The position numbers and the translations under genes were made by a program. A stretch of DNA of 64,000 nucleotides from NCBI GenBank assembly GCA_945874225.1, contig CAMCFT010000007.1:62001-126000 (forward strand). The letters are read 5' to 3'. The DNA is from Flavobacterium psychrophilum. GTDB taxonomy: Bacteria; Bacteroidota; Bacteroidia; Flavobacteriales; Flavobacteriaceae. The notes under the pieces were generated by a model, which worked only from the letters and a program-made list of their open reading frames with translations, searched no databases and was not told the DNA's origin. Positions 26,335 to 34,155 of this stretch are shown here, piece after piece; the first letter of the stretch is position 1, and each line of letters begins with the position of its first letter.

Positions 26335-26724
26335 ATGAGTGTATTTTCAAATATTTTAGGAGGTTCAGAAAAACAAGATAATTCTAACAGCAAAATCAAT
26401 TGGATTCCATTAAATCATTTGGGGCAGTTGGATGAAATTGTTGCCTTTTCCACTGAAAAACCTGCGCTGATTTTCAAACACAGCACCCGTTGTAGCGTGA
26501 GCAGATTTGCTTTGAAACAATTTGAAAACGAATTTGGTAATGAAGATAAAGTAGATGCCTATTTTCTGGATTTATTGGAACATAGAGACATTTCAAATGC
26601 AATTGCAACTCGTTTTGGGGTCTATCATCAATCGCCACAATTGTTGTTGATAAAGGATGGTAAATCGGTTTATGATGTTTCCCATAGTGATATTGATGCT
26701 GGAGAATTGATGGGGAAGTTGTAA
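26335..26724 (+). CDS. ytxJ: Bacilliredoxin-type monothiol protein YtxJ
   Basis: 129 residues, thioredoxin-like. The family segment PALIFKHSTRCSVSRFALKQ holds the redox Cys53. YtxJ (BrxC) removes bacillithiol from mixed disulfides on proteins. Its presence supports bacillithiol use in this organism, as in other Bacteroidota. Only one redox cysteine is seen, so it should act through the monothiol mechanism. It is divergent from clpB with about 170 bp between the starts. Confidence 0.88.
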   Translation: MSVFSNILGGSEKQDNSNSKINWIPLNHLGQLDEIVAFSTEKPALIFKHSTRCSVSRFALKQFENEFGNEDKVDAYFLDLLEHRDISNAIATRFGVYHQSPQLLLIKDGKSVYDVSHSDIDAGELMGKL

Positions 26725-26747
26725 ATGGTTTTGGCTTTTAAAATAAA

Positions 26748-26803
26748 TTACCGCAGATTCGCGGATTATAATATTAATCTGCGAATCTGCGAATCTGCGG
26801 TAA
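26748..26803. repeat. Palindromic CCGCAGATTC repeat between ytxJ and argH
   Basis: Thirteen-bp arms TTACCGCAGATTC (26748-26760) and GAATCTGCGGTAA (26791-26803) pair perfectly, with a further partly paired inner section containing GCGAATCTGC twice. It lies between convergent ytxJ and argH and can act as a two-way stop. Confidence 0.75.
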
Positions 26804-26886
26804 AATTTTATGTTTAAACCTTGTAAACCTTTGGTCAGTATAAATTATGGAATGAAAGTCAATATACTTTTAAAATTGTAATTGAA

Positions 26887-28167
26887 TCAAAAAGTATCTC
26901 TCATCTTTCTTTTTATTTCCTTTAAACACAAATTATTGATACTTCCTTCGTGGGTGTGTTTTGTCTCTTTTGGTGATTGAAAAGTTCCGTTTTCCAGTTG
27001 TTCAGCAACGGCTTTATAGGCATCTCTAAAAGGAATTCCAGCAACCACCATTTCGTTTAAAGTATCAACGGTAAATAGATAATTGTATTTTGGATCGTCT
27101 AAAATGTGTTCTTTTACTTTGATGTCTTTTATGGAGAAAATCGCAATATCCAAACACGCTTTCAGGTTTTGAATGGCAGGAAACAATCCTTCTTTCAATA
27201 GTTGTAAATCTCTGTGGTAACCACTAGGCAAGTTGTTTGTGATTAGTGTAATTTCATAAGGTAAAGCTTGAATCTTGTTGCATTTTCCACGAATTAACTC
27301 AAAAACATCTGGGTTTTTCTTATGTGGCATAATACTAGAACCAGTTGTTAAATGCGCTGGCAAAGCGATAAAATCAAAATTTTGGCTCATATACAAACAC
27401 ACGTCCATCGAGAATTTCGATAAGGTTGCAGCAACGCTACTCATAGCAAAAGCTACCGTTTTTTCTGATTTTCCACGGCTCATTTGTGCCGCAACCGAAT
27501 TGTATTTTAAGGTTTCAAAGCCTAATTCTTTGGTTGTAAAAGTTCTGTCGATAGGAAAGGAACTACCGTAACCCGCAGCCGAACCTAATGGATTTTGATC
27601 TACGATTTTCAAAGCCGCATTTAGCATTGTAATGTCATCAATCAAAGTTTCTGCGTAAGCGGAAAACCACATTCCGAAAGACGAAGGCATCGCAATTTGC
27701 AAATGGGTGTAACCTGGCAACAACACATTTTGGTGTTTTTCGGCAGATTCCATTAGCAAATCAAAAAGGGTTTGGACTTGAGATTTGAATTCTTTGACTA
27801 CGTCTTTTAGATATAAATTGACGTCTACTAAAACTTGGTCGTTACGAGAACGAGCGGTGTGGATTTTCTTTCCGGCATCACCCAATTTTACCGTCAATAA
27901 ATATTCAATTTTGGAATGCACGTCTTCAAAACTGTCTTCAATTTCAAAATTTCCTTTTTCTACGTCAATGATAATATCTTCTAAAGCGAGAACTAAAGAA
28001 TCTGTTTCAGAATCGGTTAAAAGACCTATTTTACCAAGCATTTTCGCATGAGCGATAGAACCCAAGGCATCATATTTGGCGAGAACTAAATCCAATTCAC
28101 GGTCGTTTCCAACGGTGAAATGTTCAATTTGTTTATCTGTTGGTATTCCTTTTTCCCAAAGTTTCAT
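26887..28167 (-). CDS. argH: Argininosuccinate lyase
   Basis: 426 residues. The enzyme splits argininosuccinate into arginine and fumarate, the last step of arginine synthesis. The fumarase/aspartase superfamily signature GSSIMPHKKNPD is present with its catalytic Ser, and SRNDQVLVD and GYTHLQIAMP match the other active-site loops. It is the last gene of the long arg/pro cluster, after the M20 deacylase gene and a repeat-filled gap of 111 bp. Length is slightly below the 460-residue E. coli enzyme, as usual in Bacteroidota. Confidence 0.95.
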   Translation of the reverse strand: MKLWEKGIPTDKQIEHFTVGNDRELDLVLAKYDALGSIAHAKMLGKIGLLTDSETDSLVLALEDIIIDVEKGNFEIEDSFEDVHSKIEYLLTVKLGDAGKKIHTARSRNDQVLVDVNLYLKDVVKEFKSQVQTLFDLLMESAEKHQNVLLPGYTHLQIAMPSSFGMWFSAYAETLIDDITMLNAALKIVDQNPLGSAAGYGSSFPIDRTFTTKELGFETLKYNSVAAQMSRGKSEKTVAFAMSSVAATLSKFSMDVCLYMSQNFDFIALPAHLTTGSSIMPHKKNPDVFELIRGKCNKIQALPYEITLITNNLPSGYHRDLQLLKEGLFPAIQNLKACLDIAIFSIKDIKVKEHILDDPKYNYLFTVDTLNEMVVAGIPFRDAYKAVAEQLENGTFQSPKETKHTHEGSINNLCLKEIKRKMRDTF

Positions 28168-28209
28168 AGGTTATATGTTTTATGAAATTATCTTGTTTAT
28201 TGTGATTTC

Positions 28210-28279
28210 TAGCCCTGATAGCAGCGAAAATCCCACGCTTTTTTTGCGTGGATTGCAGCGTATAGCAGGAAATAGCTCC
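28210..28279. repeat. Dispersed flavobacterial repeat, copy B
   Basis: It opens with TAGCCCTGATAGCAGCGAAA and closes with TATAGCAGGAAATAGCTCCT. In the centre ATCCCACGC and GCGTGGAT form a hairpin. The closing block supplies part of the stop codon (TAG) of the M20 deacylase gene, so the repeat has fixed the end of that gene. Confidence 0.75.
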
Positions 28280-29352
28280 TAAATATTTTTAAAAAAATCA
28301 GTTAGTATTTTGATATACAATTGAATTCCTTCTTCGATTTCGTTTATATATATAAATTCATCTGCCGAGTGAGACCGCAGGGTTTCTCCTGGTCCCATTT
28401 TTAATGACTTGCAACTCAAAACCGATTGATCAGAAAGAGTAGGTGAGCCATAAGTCGTTCTTCCCAAAGCGATTCCTGCTTGAACCAATCCGTGAGAAAC
28501 TGGAATGGAAGATGCATTCAAATGCATCGAACGTGGGGTAACTTCAGCATTCACATTTGCTCTTACTGTTTCTAAAATTTCTTTGTTGTTATAGCAATCA
28601 TTCACTCGAATGTCGATTACCAAATGGCATTCTGCAGGAACAACATTATGCTGTTTTCCTGCGGAAATTTGGGTTACGGTCATTTTTACAGGACCCAAAA
28701 CATCCGATATTTTTTCGAATTGATAGGTTTTGAACCATTCAATTACGGGCATTGCATTGTAAATAGGATTGTCAGGATTGTTGTGTGCGGCGTGACTGGC
28801 AGTGCCTTTTACAACTACATCCAAGACCAATAATCCTTTTTCGGCTACAGCCAATTGCATTAATGTGGGCTCACCAACGATGGCGCAATCCAATTCCGGC
28901 AAATGTTTTAAAACGCTGTTTAATCCATTTTTTCCGCTGCTTTCTTCTTCAGCCGAAGCGACCATTACGATATTGTAAGGCAGATTTTCATTGGTATAAA
29001 AATGAACAAATGTTGCCATTAATGAAACCAAAGCTCCACCTGCATCGTTGCTTCCGAGTCCAAATAATTTGCCATCTTTTACAATCGCTTCGAATGGATT
29101 GTTGGTATAACCTTGATTGGGTTTTACTGTATCGTGGTGTGAATTGAGTAAAAGTGTGGGTTTGGGTTTATCAAAATATTTATTGAAAGCCCAAACATTA
29201 TTATTTTCTCTTTCGAACGGAATGTTGTTTTGAGTAAACCAATTTTCAATTAAAAGTGCTGTTTGATCTTCTTCGCTCGAAAAGGAAGGTGTTTCAATCA
29301 GGGATTTTAATAGCGCAATGGCTTCTTTAGTAAGGATTTCTATGTTTTTCAT
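28279..29352 (-). CDS. M20 family deacylase (N-acetyl/succinylornithine or -citrulline deacylase)
   Basis: 357 residues. The M20 metal sites are visible: LLNSHHDTVKP, GLGSNDAGGALV, ASAEEESSGKNG, AIVGEPT and the C-terminal HSADEFI. In this cluster it should remove the acyl group to release the free amino acid, the argE role; in Bacteroidota with ArgF' the true substrate is the acylated citrulline. The start overlaps the argB stop by four bases (ATGA), so translation is coupled. The stop codon lies in the adjacent repeat copy B. Metal ligands are complete. Confidence 0.88.
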   Translation of the reverse strand: MKNIEILTKEAIALLKSLIETPSFSSEEDQTALLIENWFTQNNIPFERENNNVWAFNKYFDKPKPTLLLNSHHDTVKPNQGYTNNPFEAIVKDGKLFGLGSNDAGGALVSLMATFVHFYTNENLPYNIVMVASAEEESSGKNGLNSVLKHLPELDCAIVGEPTLMQLAVAEKGLLVLDVVVKGTASHAAHNNPDNPIYNAMPVIEWFKTYQFEKISDVLGPVKMTVTQISAGKQHNVVPAECHLVIDIRVNDCYNNKEILETVRANVNAEVTPRSMHLNASSIPVSHGLVQAGIALGRTTYGSPTLSDQSVLSCKSLKMGPGETLRSHSADEFIYINEIEEGIQLYIKILTDFFKNI

Positions 29353-30173
29353 AAAGTTATTGTAGTATGCAATGCAGCCTTATTTTGTAACATTCTATGA
29401 TGGCCAATTTTTATTTTCTGAACTCCTTTAGACAAACTATTGAAACAGTTGTCTAATTTAGGAATCATTCCGGAATGGATGGCGCCTTCTGCTTTTAATT
29501 TAGAATAAAGAGCTGAATTTATTTGTTGGATTACTGAGTTTTCATCATCAACATCCGTCAGAACTCCGGCTTTTTCGAAGCAATAATTCAGAGTTACTTC
29601 AAAAACTTCCGAAGCAGCAATCGCTAATTCACTGGCGATAGTATCTGCATTGGTATTCAATAATTGTCCTTTTTTATCGTGTGTAATAGCACAAAAAACA
29701 GGAACAATTCCGTTATTGATTAAAGTTTCCAATAAAGCGGTATTCACTTTTTGAACTTCGCCCACAAAACCATAATCTATGGTTGGATGGTTTCTTTTAG
29801 TGGATTGAATTAAATTCCCATCAGCACCAGAAAATCCCATTGCATTGGTATCATTGGCTTGCAATTGAGCCACAATATTTTTGTTGATTTCGCCAGCATA
29901 AATCATCACAACTACATCCAACATTGGTTTATCGGTAATTCGTCGCCCGTCAATCATTTGAGGTGTCAAACCAATACTTTGCGCCATTTTGGTAGCCGAT
30001 TTCCCGCCTCCGTGAACGAGAATCTTATTACCTTCAATCTTGGAAAAATCAGATAAAAACTGAGATAATTCCGAAGGGTTATCGATGATGTTTCCACCAA
30101 TTTTTATGATTGAAAGAGGTTTTAAGTTCTGTCCCTCGACTGCGCTCGGGATGACATTGGTTTTTGGACTCAT
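29349..30173 (-). CDS. argB: Acetyl(succinyl)glutamate kinase with repeat-derived N-terminus
   Basis: 274 residues. The enzyme phosphorylates N-acylglutamate, step two of the pathway. The kinase core begins at SIIKIGGNIIDN and continues with ILVHGGGKSATKMA and NTNADTIASELAIAAS. About sixteen residues precede the normal start (MSPKTNVIPSAVEGQNLK); this stretch is encoded by a copy of the dispersed GTCATCCCGAGCGCAGTCGA repeat. The other possible start codon is not ATG (TTA-AAA follows), so the ATG at 30173 seems real. Four bases overlap the next gene. Confidence 0.92.
   Translation of the reverse strand: MSPKTNVIPSAVEGQNLKPLSIIKIGGNIIDNPSELSQFLSDFSKIEGNKILVHGGGKSATKMAQSIGLTPQMIDGRRITDKPMLDVVVMIYAGEINKNIVAQLQANDTNAMGFSGADGNLIQSTKRNHPTIDYGFVGEVQKVNTALLETLINNGIVPVFCAITHDKKGQLLNTNADTIASELAIAASEVFEVTLNYCFEKAGVLTDVDDENSVIQQINSALYSKLKAEGAIHSGMIPKLDNCFNSLSKGVQKIKIGHHRMLQNKAALHTTITL
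30131..30155. repeat. GTCATCCCGAGCGCAGTCGAGGGAC dispersed repeat within argB
   Basis: A 25-bp unit read on the minus strand, encoding VIPSAVEGQ of ArgB. A diverged copy (GTCATCCTGAGCGCAGATGA followed by AGGAC) is at 55448-55472, and a partial copy is at 55369-55380. Confidence 0.85.
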
Positions 30174-30198
30174 TACTATTATTTTAAAAGTCTTTTCT

Positions 30199-31149
30199 CT
30201 ATTTTCTATTTTCTAAAATCTTCTGCAATACTAATTGAGCGGAATAAGTTCTGTTATTCGCTTGTTCGATTACTATCGAATTTTCGCTATCAATCACATC
30301 GTCAGTTACAATTACGTTTCTACGAACAGGCAAACAGTGCATAAATTTGGCATTGTTAGTCAGTTTCATTTTATCGGCAGAAACCGTCCAATTTGGGTCT
30401 GAATTCGTAATTTTTCCGTATTCTTTGTAATTGCTCCAGTTTTTGGCATAAATAAAATCAGCATTTTCGAAAGCTTTGTCTTGATTGTATTCTATTTTGG
30501 AATCTTTCGTGATTTCAGGATTCAGTTCATAACCTTCCGGATGTGTAATTACAAAGTCCATTTCAGTTTGTTTTTGCATCATTTCAACAAAAGAATTTGG
30601 AACTGCTTGAGGCAAAGCTCTTGGATGTGGCGCCCAAGTCAAAACCACTTTTGGTCTGTGCTGGGTTTTGTGTTCCGCCATTGTAATCGCATCGGCAAGT
30701 GATTGCATCGGATGTCCCGTGGCGCTTTCCATATTCACGATAGGCACAGTCGCATATTTCAAAAAACCAGATAGTACGGTTTCGGCATTGTCTTTTTCTT
30801 TGTCAACCAATCCTGCAAAGGCTCTGATGGCAATGATGTCTGCGTATTGAGAAACCACTGCAGCCGCTTCTTTGATATGTTCCGAAGCACCTTGATCCAT
30901 AATCGCTCCATCTTCATATTCTAATGTCCAACCTTCACTGCCAAAGTTCATCACCATCACGTTCATTCCCAAGTTTAAGGCTGCTTTTTGCGTGCTCAAA
31001 CGAGTTCTCAAACTCGAATTGAAAAATAACATTACCAGTGTTTTGTTCTTTCCCAGTTTTTTGTTTTTAAGCGGATTTTTTTTAATTTTTAGTGCCTGTT
31101 TCACCCATTTTTCGAGTGAATCTATGTTTTGTATGGATATAAAGTTCAT
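30199..31149 (-). CDS. argF': N-acylornithine carbamoyltransferase
   Basis: 316 residues. FFNSSLRTRLSTQKAALNLG is the carbamoyl-phosphate loop, with HCLPVRRN near the end as in the acetyl- or succinylornithine transcarbamylases of Xanthomonas and Bacteroides; classical ornithine enzymes differ there. It transfers carbamoyl to N-acyl-ornithine. In the known pair the residue before the EH in the 90-loop decides acyl preference (Pro in the succinyl enzyme, Glu in the acetyl enzyme, from memory); here it is Ser89. I therefore leave the acyl group open. It is 25 nt upstream of argB in the same operon. Confidence 0.9.
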   Translation of the reverse strand: MNFISIQNIDSLEKWVKQALKIKKNPLKNKKLGKNKTLVMLFFNSSLRTRLSTQKAALNLGMNVMVMNFGSEGWTLEYEDGAIMDQGASEHIKEAAAVVSQYADIIAIRAFAGLVDKEKDNAETVLSGFLKYATVPIVNMESATGHPMQSLADAITMAEHKTQHRPKVVLTWAPHPRALPQAVPNSFVEMMQKQTEMDFVITHPEGYELNPEITKDSKIEYNQDKAFENADFIYAKNWSNYKEYGKITNSDPNWTVSADKMKLTNNAKFMHCLPVRRNVIVTDDVIDSENSIVIEQANNRTYSAQLVLQKILENRK

Positions 31150-31158
31150 TTTTTTATT

Positions 31159-31290
31159 TTTTTTGGACGCTGATTAAACGGATTCGCTTTGCGAAGACAC
31201 GGATAAGAACGGATTTGTTGCTTGTTTTTTTGTTATTTGAACCCTGATTAAACTGATTCGCTAAAGCGAAGGCAAGATAAAAGCGGATTT
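31159..31290. repeat. Two degenerate GATTAAACGGATTCGC-type repeats upstream of argF'
   Basis: GGACGCTGATTAAACGGATTC then GCTTTGCGAAGACACGG (31166-31217) is followed by a second version, CCTGATTAAACTGATTC then GCTAAAGCGAAGGC (31241-31290). Each has a small GCnnnAGCG hairpin. The family recurs around the GxxExxY gene and proB. Confidence 0.7.
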
Positions 31291-31360
31291 AATTATTTAT
31301 GTTTCATTAAATTAAACAGTTTTAAGATGTTATTTTTATTAATTTCTATAACAATAAAAA

Positions 31361-31410
31361 AATCTGTTTTGATCTGTGTTTGCAGAGCATCTGTATCATC
31401 TGCGTTCTAT
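31361..31410. repeat. Degenerate copy of the same repeat at the 3' side of the GxxExxY gene
   Basis: AAATCTGTTTTGATCTGTG then TTTGCAGAGCATCTG follows the layout of the neighbouring family members with several changes. Together with 31839-31893 it brackets the GxxExxY gene. Confidence 0.5.
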
Positions 31411-31791
31411 TTATTTTCTATTATTTTCAAATATTTTTCTTTTAAATTCTGGTTTCTTTCCAAAATTTAGAAGTAAACCAACTTCACAATCAGTTCCTCT
31501 TAAATAATTTAGAATTTGATTTTCAAAATCTTTTACAATATAATCAGCTGCTTTCAATTCGAGTATAATTGTATCTTCTACCATTAAATCAGCATAATAT
31601 TCTCCAACTTCAGTTCCTTTGTAGTAAACCAAAATTATCTTTTGGGCTTCTACTTTATAACCTTTATTTTTTAATTCTAAATACAAAGAATTTTGATATA
31701 CCTTCTCCAAAAAACCATACCCCAATTCATTATAAACTTCATAAAAAGTTTTTATAATTGCATTTGTTAATTCTTCGTGTAATAATTCCAT
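31411..31791 (-). CDS. GxxExxY family protein (PD-(D/E)XK-like)
   Basis: 126 residues. The name-giving motif is GFLEKVY (G26, E29, Y32). Further on, EYYADLMVEDTIILELKA puts Asp68 and E78-L-K80 at the spacing of a PD-(D/E)XK nuclease core, and YEVYNELGYGFLEKVYQNSL is the helical start. Family members are small and of unproven role; the nuclease-like core is my inference. It interrupts the arg/pro cluster between argF' and proB and is bracketed by dispersed repeats, so it looks like an arrival rather than part of the pathway. Confidence 0.85.
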   Translation of the reverse strand: MELLHEELTNAIIKTFYEVYNELGYGFLEKVYQNSLYLELKNKGYKVEAQKIILVYYKGTEVGEYYADLMVEDTIILELKAADYIVKDFENQILNYLRGTDCEVGLLLNFGKKPEFKRKIFENNRK

Positions 31792-31838
31792 TTCAAAAAT
31801 CTGTATTAAAAATACTTGAATATCTTTACAAATTGTAT

Positions 31839-31893
31839 AAATCCGTTTTTATCCGCGTTTTCACGAAGTGAATCCGTGTCATCCGTGTCCCAA
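31839..31893. repeat. ATCCGTTTTTATCCGCG... repeat at the 5' side of the GxxExxY gene
   Basis: AAATCCGTTTTTATCCGCG then TTCACGAAGTGAATCCGTG, with the small hairpin TTCACGAAGTGAA. It is close in sequence to 11893-11930 and 58171-58222. Confidence 0.65.
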
Positions 31894-31894
31894 T

Positions 31895-32656
31895 CTATAC
31901 AATCTTTGTAAATGCTATCTCGTTTTTCAACCCTTTCAAAATAAAATTATCTTCCAAGCCATTGATAATCCAAGTTTCAATATTTGCTGCTTTGGCAATA
32001 GCTGCCGAATCAATCTTAGATTGCATTCCGCCTGTTCCGTGAGACGATTTCGAATCTCCAATTTCTTTTTGTAAAAGCTGTAAATCCGTTACTAATTCAA
32101 TGGTTTCAGGAAATTCATCTTTGATGGAAGCTTTGGTGTAAATTCCGTTGGTGTTCGTGGCAATTATCAGAATGTCAACGTTCAATAATACTGCCGTTAA
32201 AGCTGCTAATTTATCGTTATCACCAAACTGAATTTCATCAGTGGCAACGGTATCATTTTCATTAATAATTGGAATATAACTGTTTTTTACCAACACATTA
32301 ATCGTGTTAACGATATTGAGTTTGGTTTGTTTTTTTTCGAAATCAGAATACGAAAGCAGACATTGTGAAGTAAGCAGACCCAAATCGCTGAAATTTTCGT
32401 GGTAAATCCGCATCAGATGTGGCTGACCGATAGATGCCAAGGCTTGTTTTACAAAAACATCTTTGTCGTGATTATCCAGTTTTACAAACTGTTTTGCCGC
32501 CGCAATGGCGCCTGAACTCACGATTATAAATTCATATTCGTCTTGTAAAGCGGCAATTTGTATACCAATATCTTCAATCTTTCCTCTCGAAATGTGATCG
32601 GTTTCCTTGGTGAGCGTGTTACTGCCTAACTTTAATAAGATTCTTTTTTTTGCCAT
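31895..32656 (-). CDS. proB: Glutamate 5-kinase, short form without PUA domain
   Basis: 253 residues. The amino-acid-kinase core is complete: KLGSNTLTKE, FIIVSSGAIAAAKQF, NENDTVATDEIQFGDNDKLAAL and HGTGGMQSKI. It makes glutamyl-5-phosphate for proline. E. coli ProB has a further C-terminal PUA domain (367 residues in all); here it is absent, as in several other lineages. It lies immediately after proA within the arg cluster. Feedback control by proline may differ from E. coli, but that cannot be read here. Confidence 0.94.
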   Translation of the reverse strand: MAKKRILLKLGSNTLTKETDHISRGKIEDIGIQIAALQDEYEFIIVSSGAIAAAKQFVKLDNHDKDVFVKQALASIGQPHLMRIYHENFSDLGLLTSQCLLSYSDFEKKQTKLNIVNTINVLVKNSYIPIINENDTVATDEIQFGDNDKLAALTAVLLNVDILIIATNTNGIYTKASIKDEFPETIELVTDLQLLQKEIGDSKSSHGTGGMQSKIDSAAIAKAANIETWIINGLEDNFILKGLKNEIAFTKIV

Positions 32657-32667
32657 AATTTTATCTT

Positions 32668-32726
32668 TTTGGACGCTGATAATACAGATTCGCTAAAGCG
32701 AAAACGCGGATTTAAACGGATTTTTA
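32668..32726. repeat. GATTCGCTAAAGCGAA repeat between proA and proB
   Basis: GGACGCTGATAATACAGATTC then GCTAAAGCGAAAACGCGG matches the copies near argF' closely, including the GCTAAAGC hairpin. The remaining gap up to proA has only short AATCAAAAATC-like runs, also seen at 5330-5358. Confidence 0.7.
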
Positions 32727-32768
32727 AATCTGAAATCAAAAATCGTTAATCTTCAATCAAAAATCTTT

Positions 32769-33965
32769 CTATCTAACTTGTCCTTCACCGTAAATATACC
32801 ATTTATTAGTGACTAAATGTTGCAAACCTATTGGGCCGCGTTGGTGCAATTTGTCCGTGCTTATCGCCAATTCTCCTCCTAAACCAAATTGTCCTCCGTC
32901 GGTAAATCGAGTGGAAGCGTTTTGATAAACTGCTGCACAATCTACTTGTTCCATATATTGTTGCGCAATTGCAGTGTTTTCGGTAATAATCGAAGCCGAA
33001 TGCCCTCCGCAATATTTGTTAATTTTTGCAATCGCTTCTTCGTCAGAATTTACGATTCCAATAACAATTTTATAATTTAAAAACTCTTCGTACCAAATCA
33101 AATCCGATTCGATTTGAGGAACATTTGTTGATTTCGAGAAGCGTTCGTCTCCCAAAACTTCAACCTTATATTTCTGTAATTCAGCAACCAAATTAGTTGC
33201 GAAAGCTTCCCAGTTTTCTAAATTGGAATCTATTAAAACTTTATCCAAAGCATTGCAAACACCTATATTGGTTGTTTTTCCGTTGATGATAATGTCTAAT
33301 GCTTTTTGTAAATCAGCTTCCTTGTTTACATACACGAAATTATTTCCGCGCCCGCTGATAATAACCGGACAAGTGGCGTGTTTCTTGGTAAAAGCAATCA
33401 ATTGTTCGCCACCACGAGGAACTATTAAATCTACTTTTTGTGTTGGTTTCTCCAAAAATGCCTGAGTTTCCTCCCGATTATAATTCAAATATTCAACCCA
33501 ATCTTTAGAAATATCATTTTCTTCCAATGCTTGATGCCAAAGGGAAACAATTTTCAAATTGGACAATAAAGATTCTTTTCCACCTTTCAGCAAAATCTTG
33601 TTTCCAGATTTGAAAGCGATTCCACCCGCTTCAACCGTTACGTCAGGTCTGGATTCGTAAATAATCATTATTGTTCCAAAGGCCGCTGTTTTATTGATGA
33701 TTTTTAGCCCGTTTTCGTGATCGAAATTAAATCTTTCCACTCCAACAGGATCTTCTTGGCTAGCCAATTGTTGCATAGACAAAATCATCCCGTCAATTTT
33801 GGAATCATCAACGAGCAAACGTTTTTCCATAGCCAAATCCTCTCCAGAATAATTGTTTAAATCCTGTTGATTCACCGTTTTAAGGTTGGCTCTTTCTTGT
33901 TCCAGAAGTTCTGCCATTCTACTTAAAACAGCATTTCTTTTTTCTATGGATAATAATGTGTTCAT
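32769..33965 (-). CDS. proA: Glutamate-5-semialdehyde dehydrogenase (gamma-glutamyl phosphate reductase)
   Basis: 398 residues from the start MNTLLSIEKRN at 33965; a further in-frame ATG ten codons upstream would add a basic peptide not seen in the family. The ALDH-like core shows IIYESRPDVTVEAGG, GNKILLKGGKES, the catalytic-Cys region TTNIGVCNALDKVL, and DGGQFGLGGELAIST. It reduces glutamyl phosphate for proline synthesis and works with ProB, 112 bp downstream. In the arg/pro cluster the two pathways share glutamate. Confidence 0.95.
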   Translation of the reverse strand: MNTLLSIEKRNAVLSRMAELLEQERANLKTVNQQDLNNYSGEDLAMEKRLLVDDSKIDGMILSMQQLASQEDPVGVERFNFDHENGLKIINKTAAFGTIMIIYESRPDVTVEAGGIAFKSGNKILLKGGKESLLSNLKIVSLWHQALEENDISKDWVEYLNYNREETQAFLEKPTQKVDLIVPRGGEQLIAFTKKHATCPVIISGRGNNFVYVNKEADLQKALDIIINGKTTNIGVCNALDKVLIDSNLENWEAFATNLVAELQKYKVEVLGDERFSKSTNVPQIESDLIWYEEFLNYKIVIGIVNSDEEAIAKINKYCGGHSASIITENTAIAQQYMEQVDCAAVYQNASTRFTDGGQFGLGGELAISTDKLHQRGPIGLQHLVTNKWYIYGEGQVR

Positions 33966-33990
33966 TTTTATGATTTTAATTCTTTTGCTC

Positions 33991-34153
33991 CGCAAAGTCT
34001 CTGACTTTGAGGATGTGTTTGAAGGTTTTAAACCTTCGCTTTGAATGCAGTCAGAGACCGCTTGTCACTTCCGCAAAGTCGGAGACTTTGCGGAGCGTAT
34101 TATTTTAATTTTTTTCCTGATAACCTTTGTCAAAGTTTTAAACTTTGACAAAG
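33991..34153. repeat. Cluster of three unlike palindromes between argD and proA
   Basis: In order: CTCCGCAAAGTC with a diverged partner; GAAGGTTTTAAACCTTC at 34021-34037; CCGCAAAGTC-GGA-GACTTTGCGG at 34071-34093; and CTTTGTCAAAGTTT-T-AAACTTTGACAAAG at 34125-34153 with perfect 14-bp arms. They occupy nearly all of the 190-bp gap. The last hairpin starts 3 nt from the argD stop. Confidence 0.85.
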
Positions 34154-34155
34154 AT

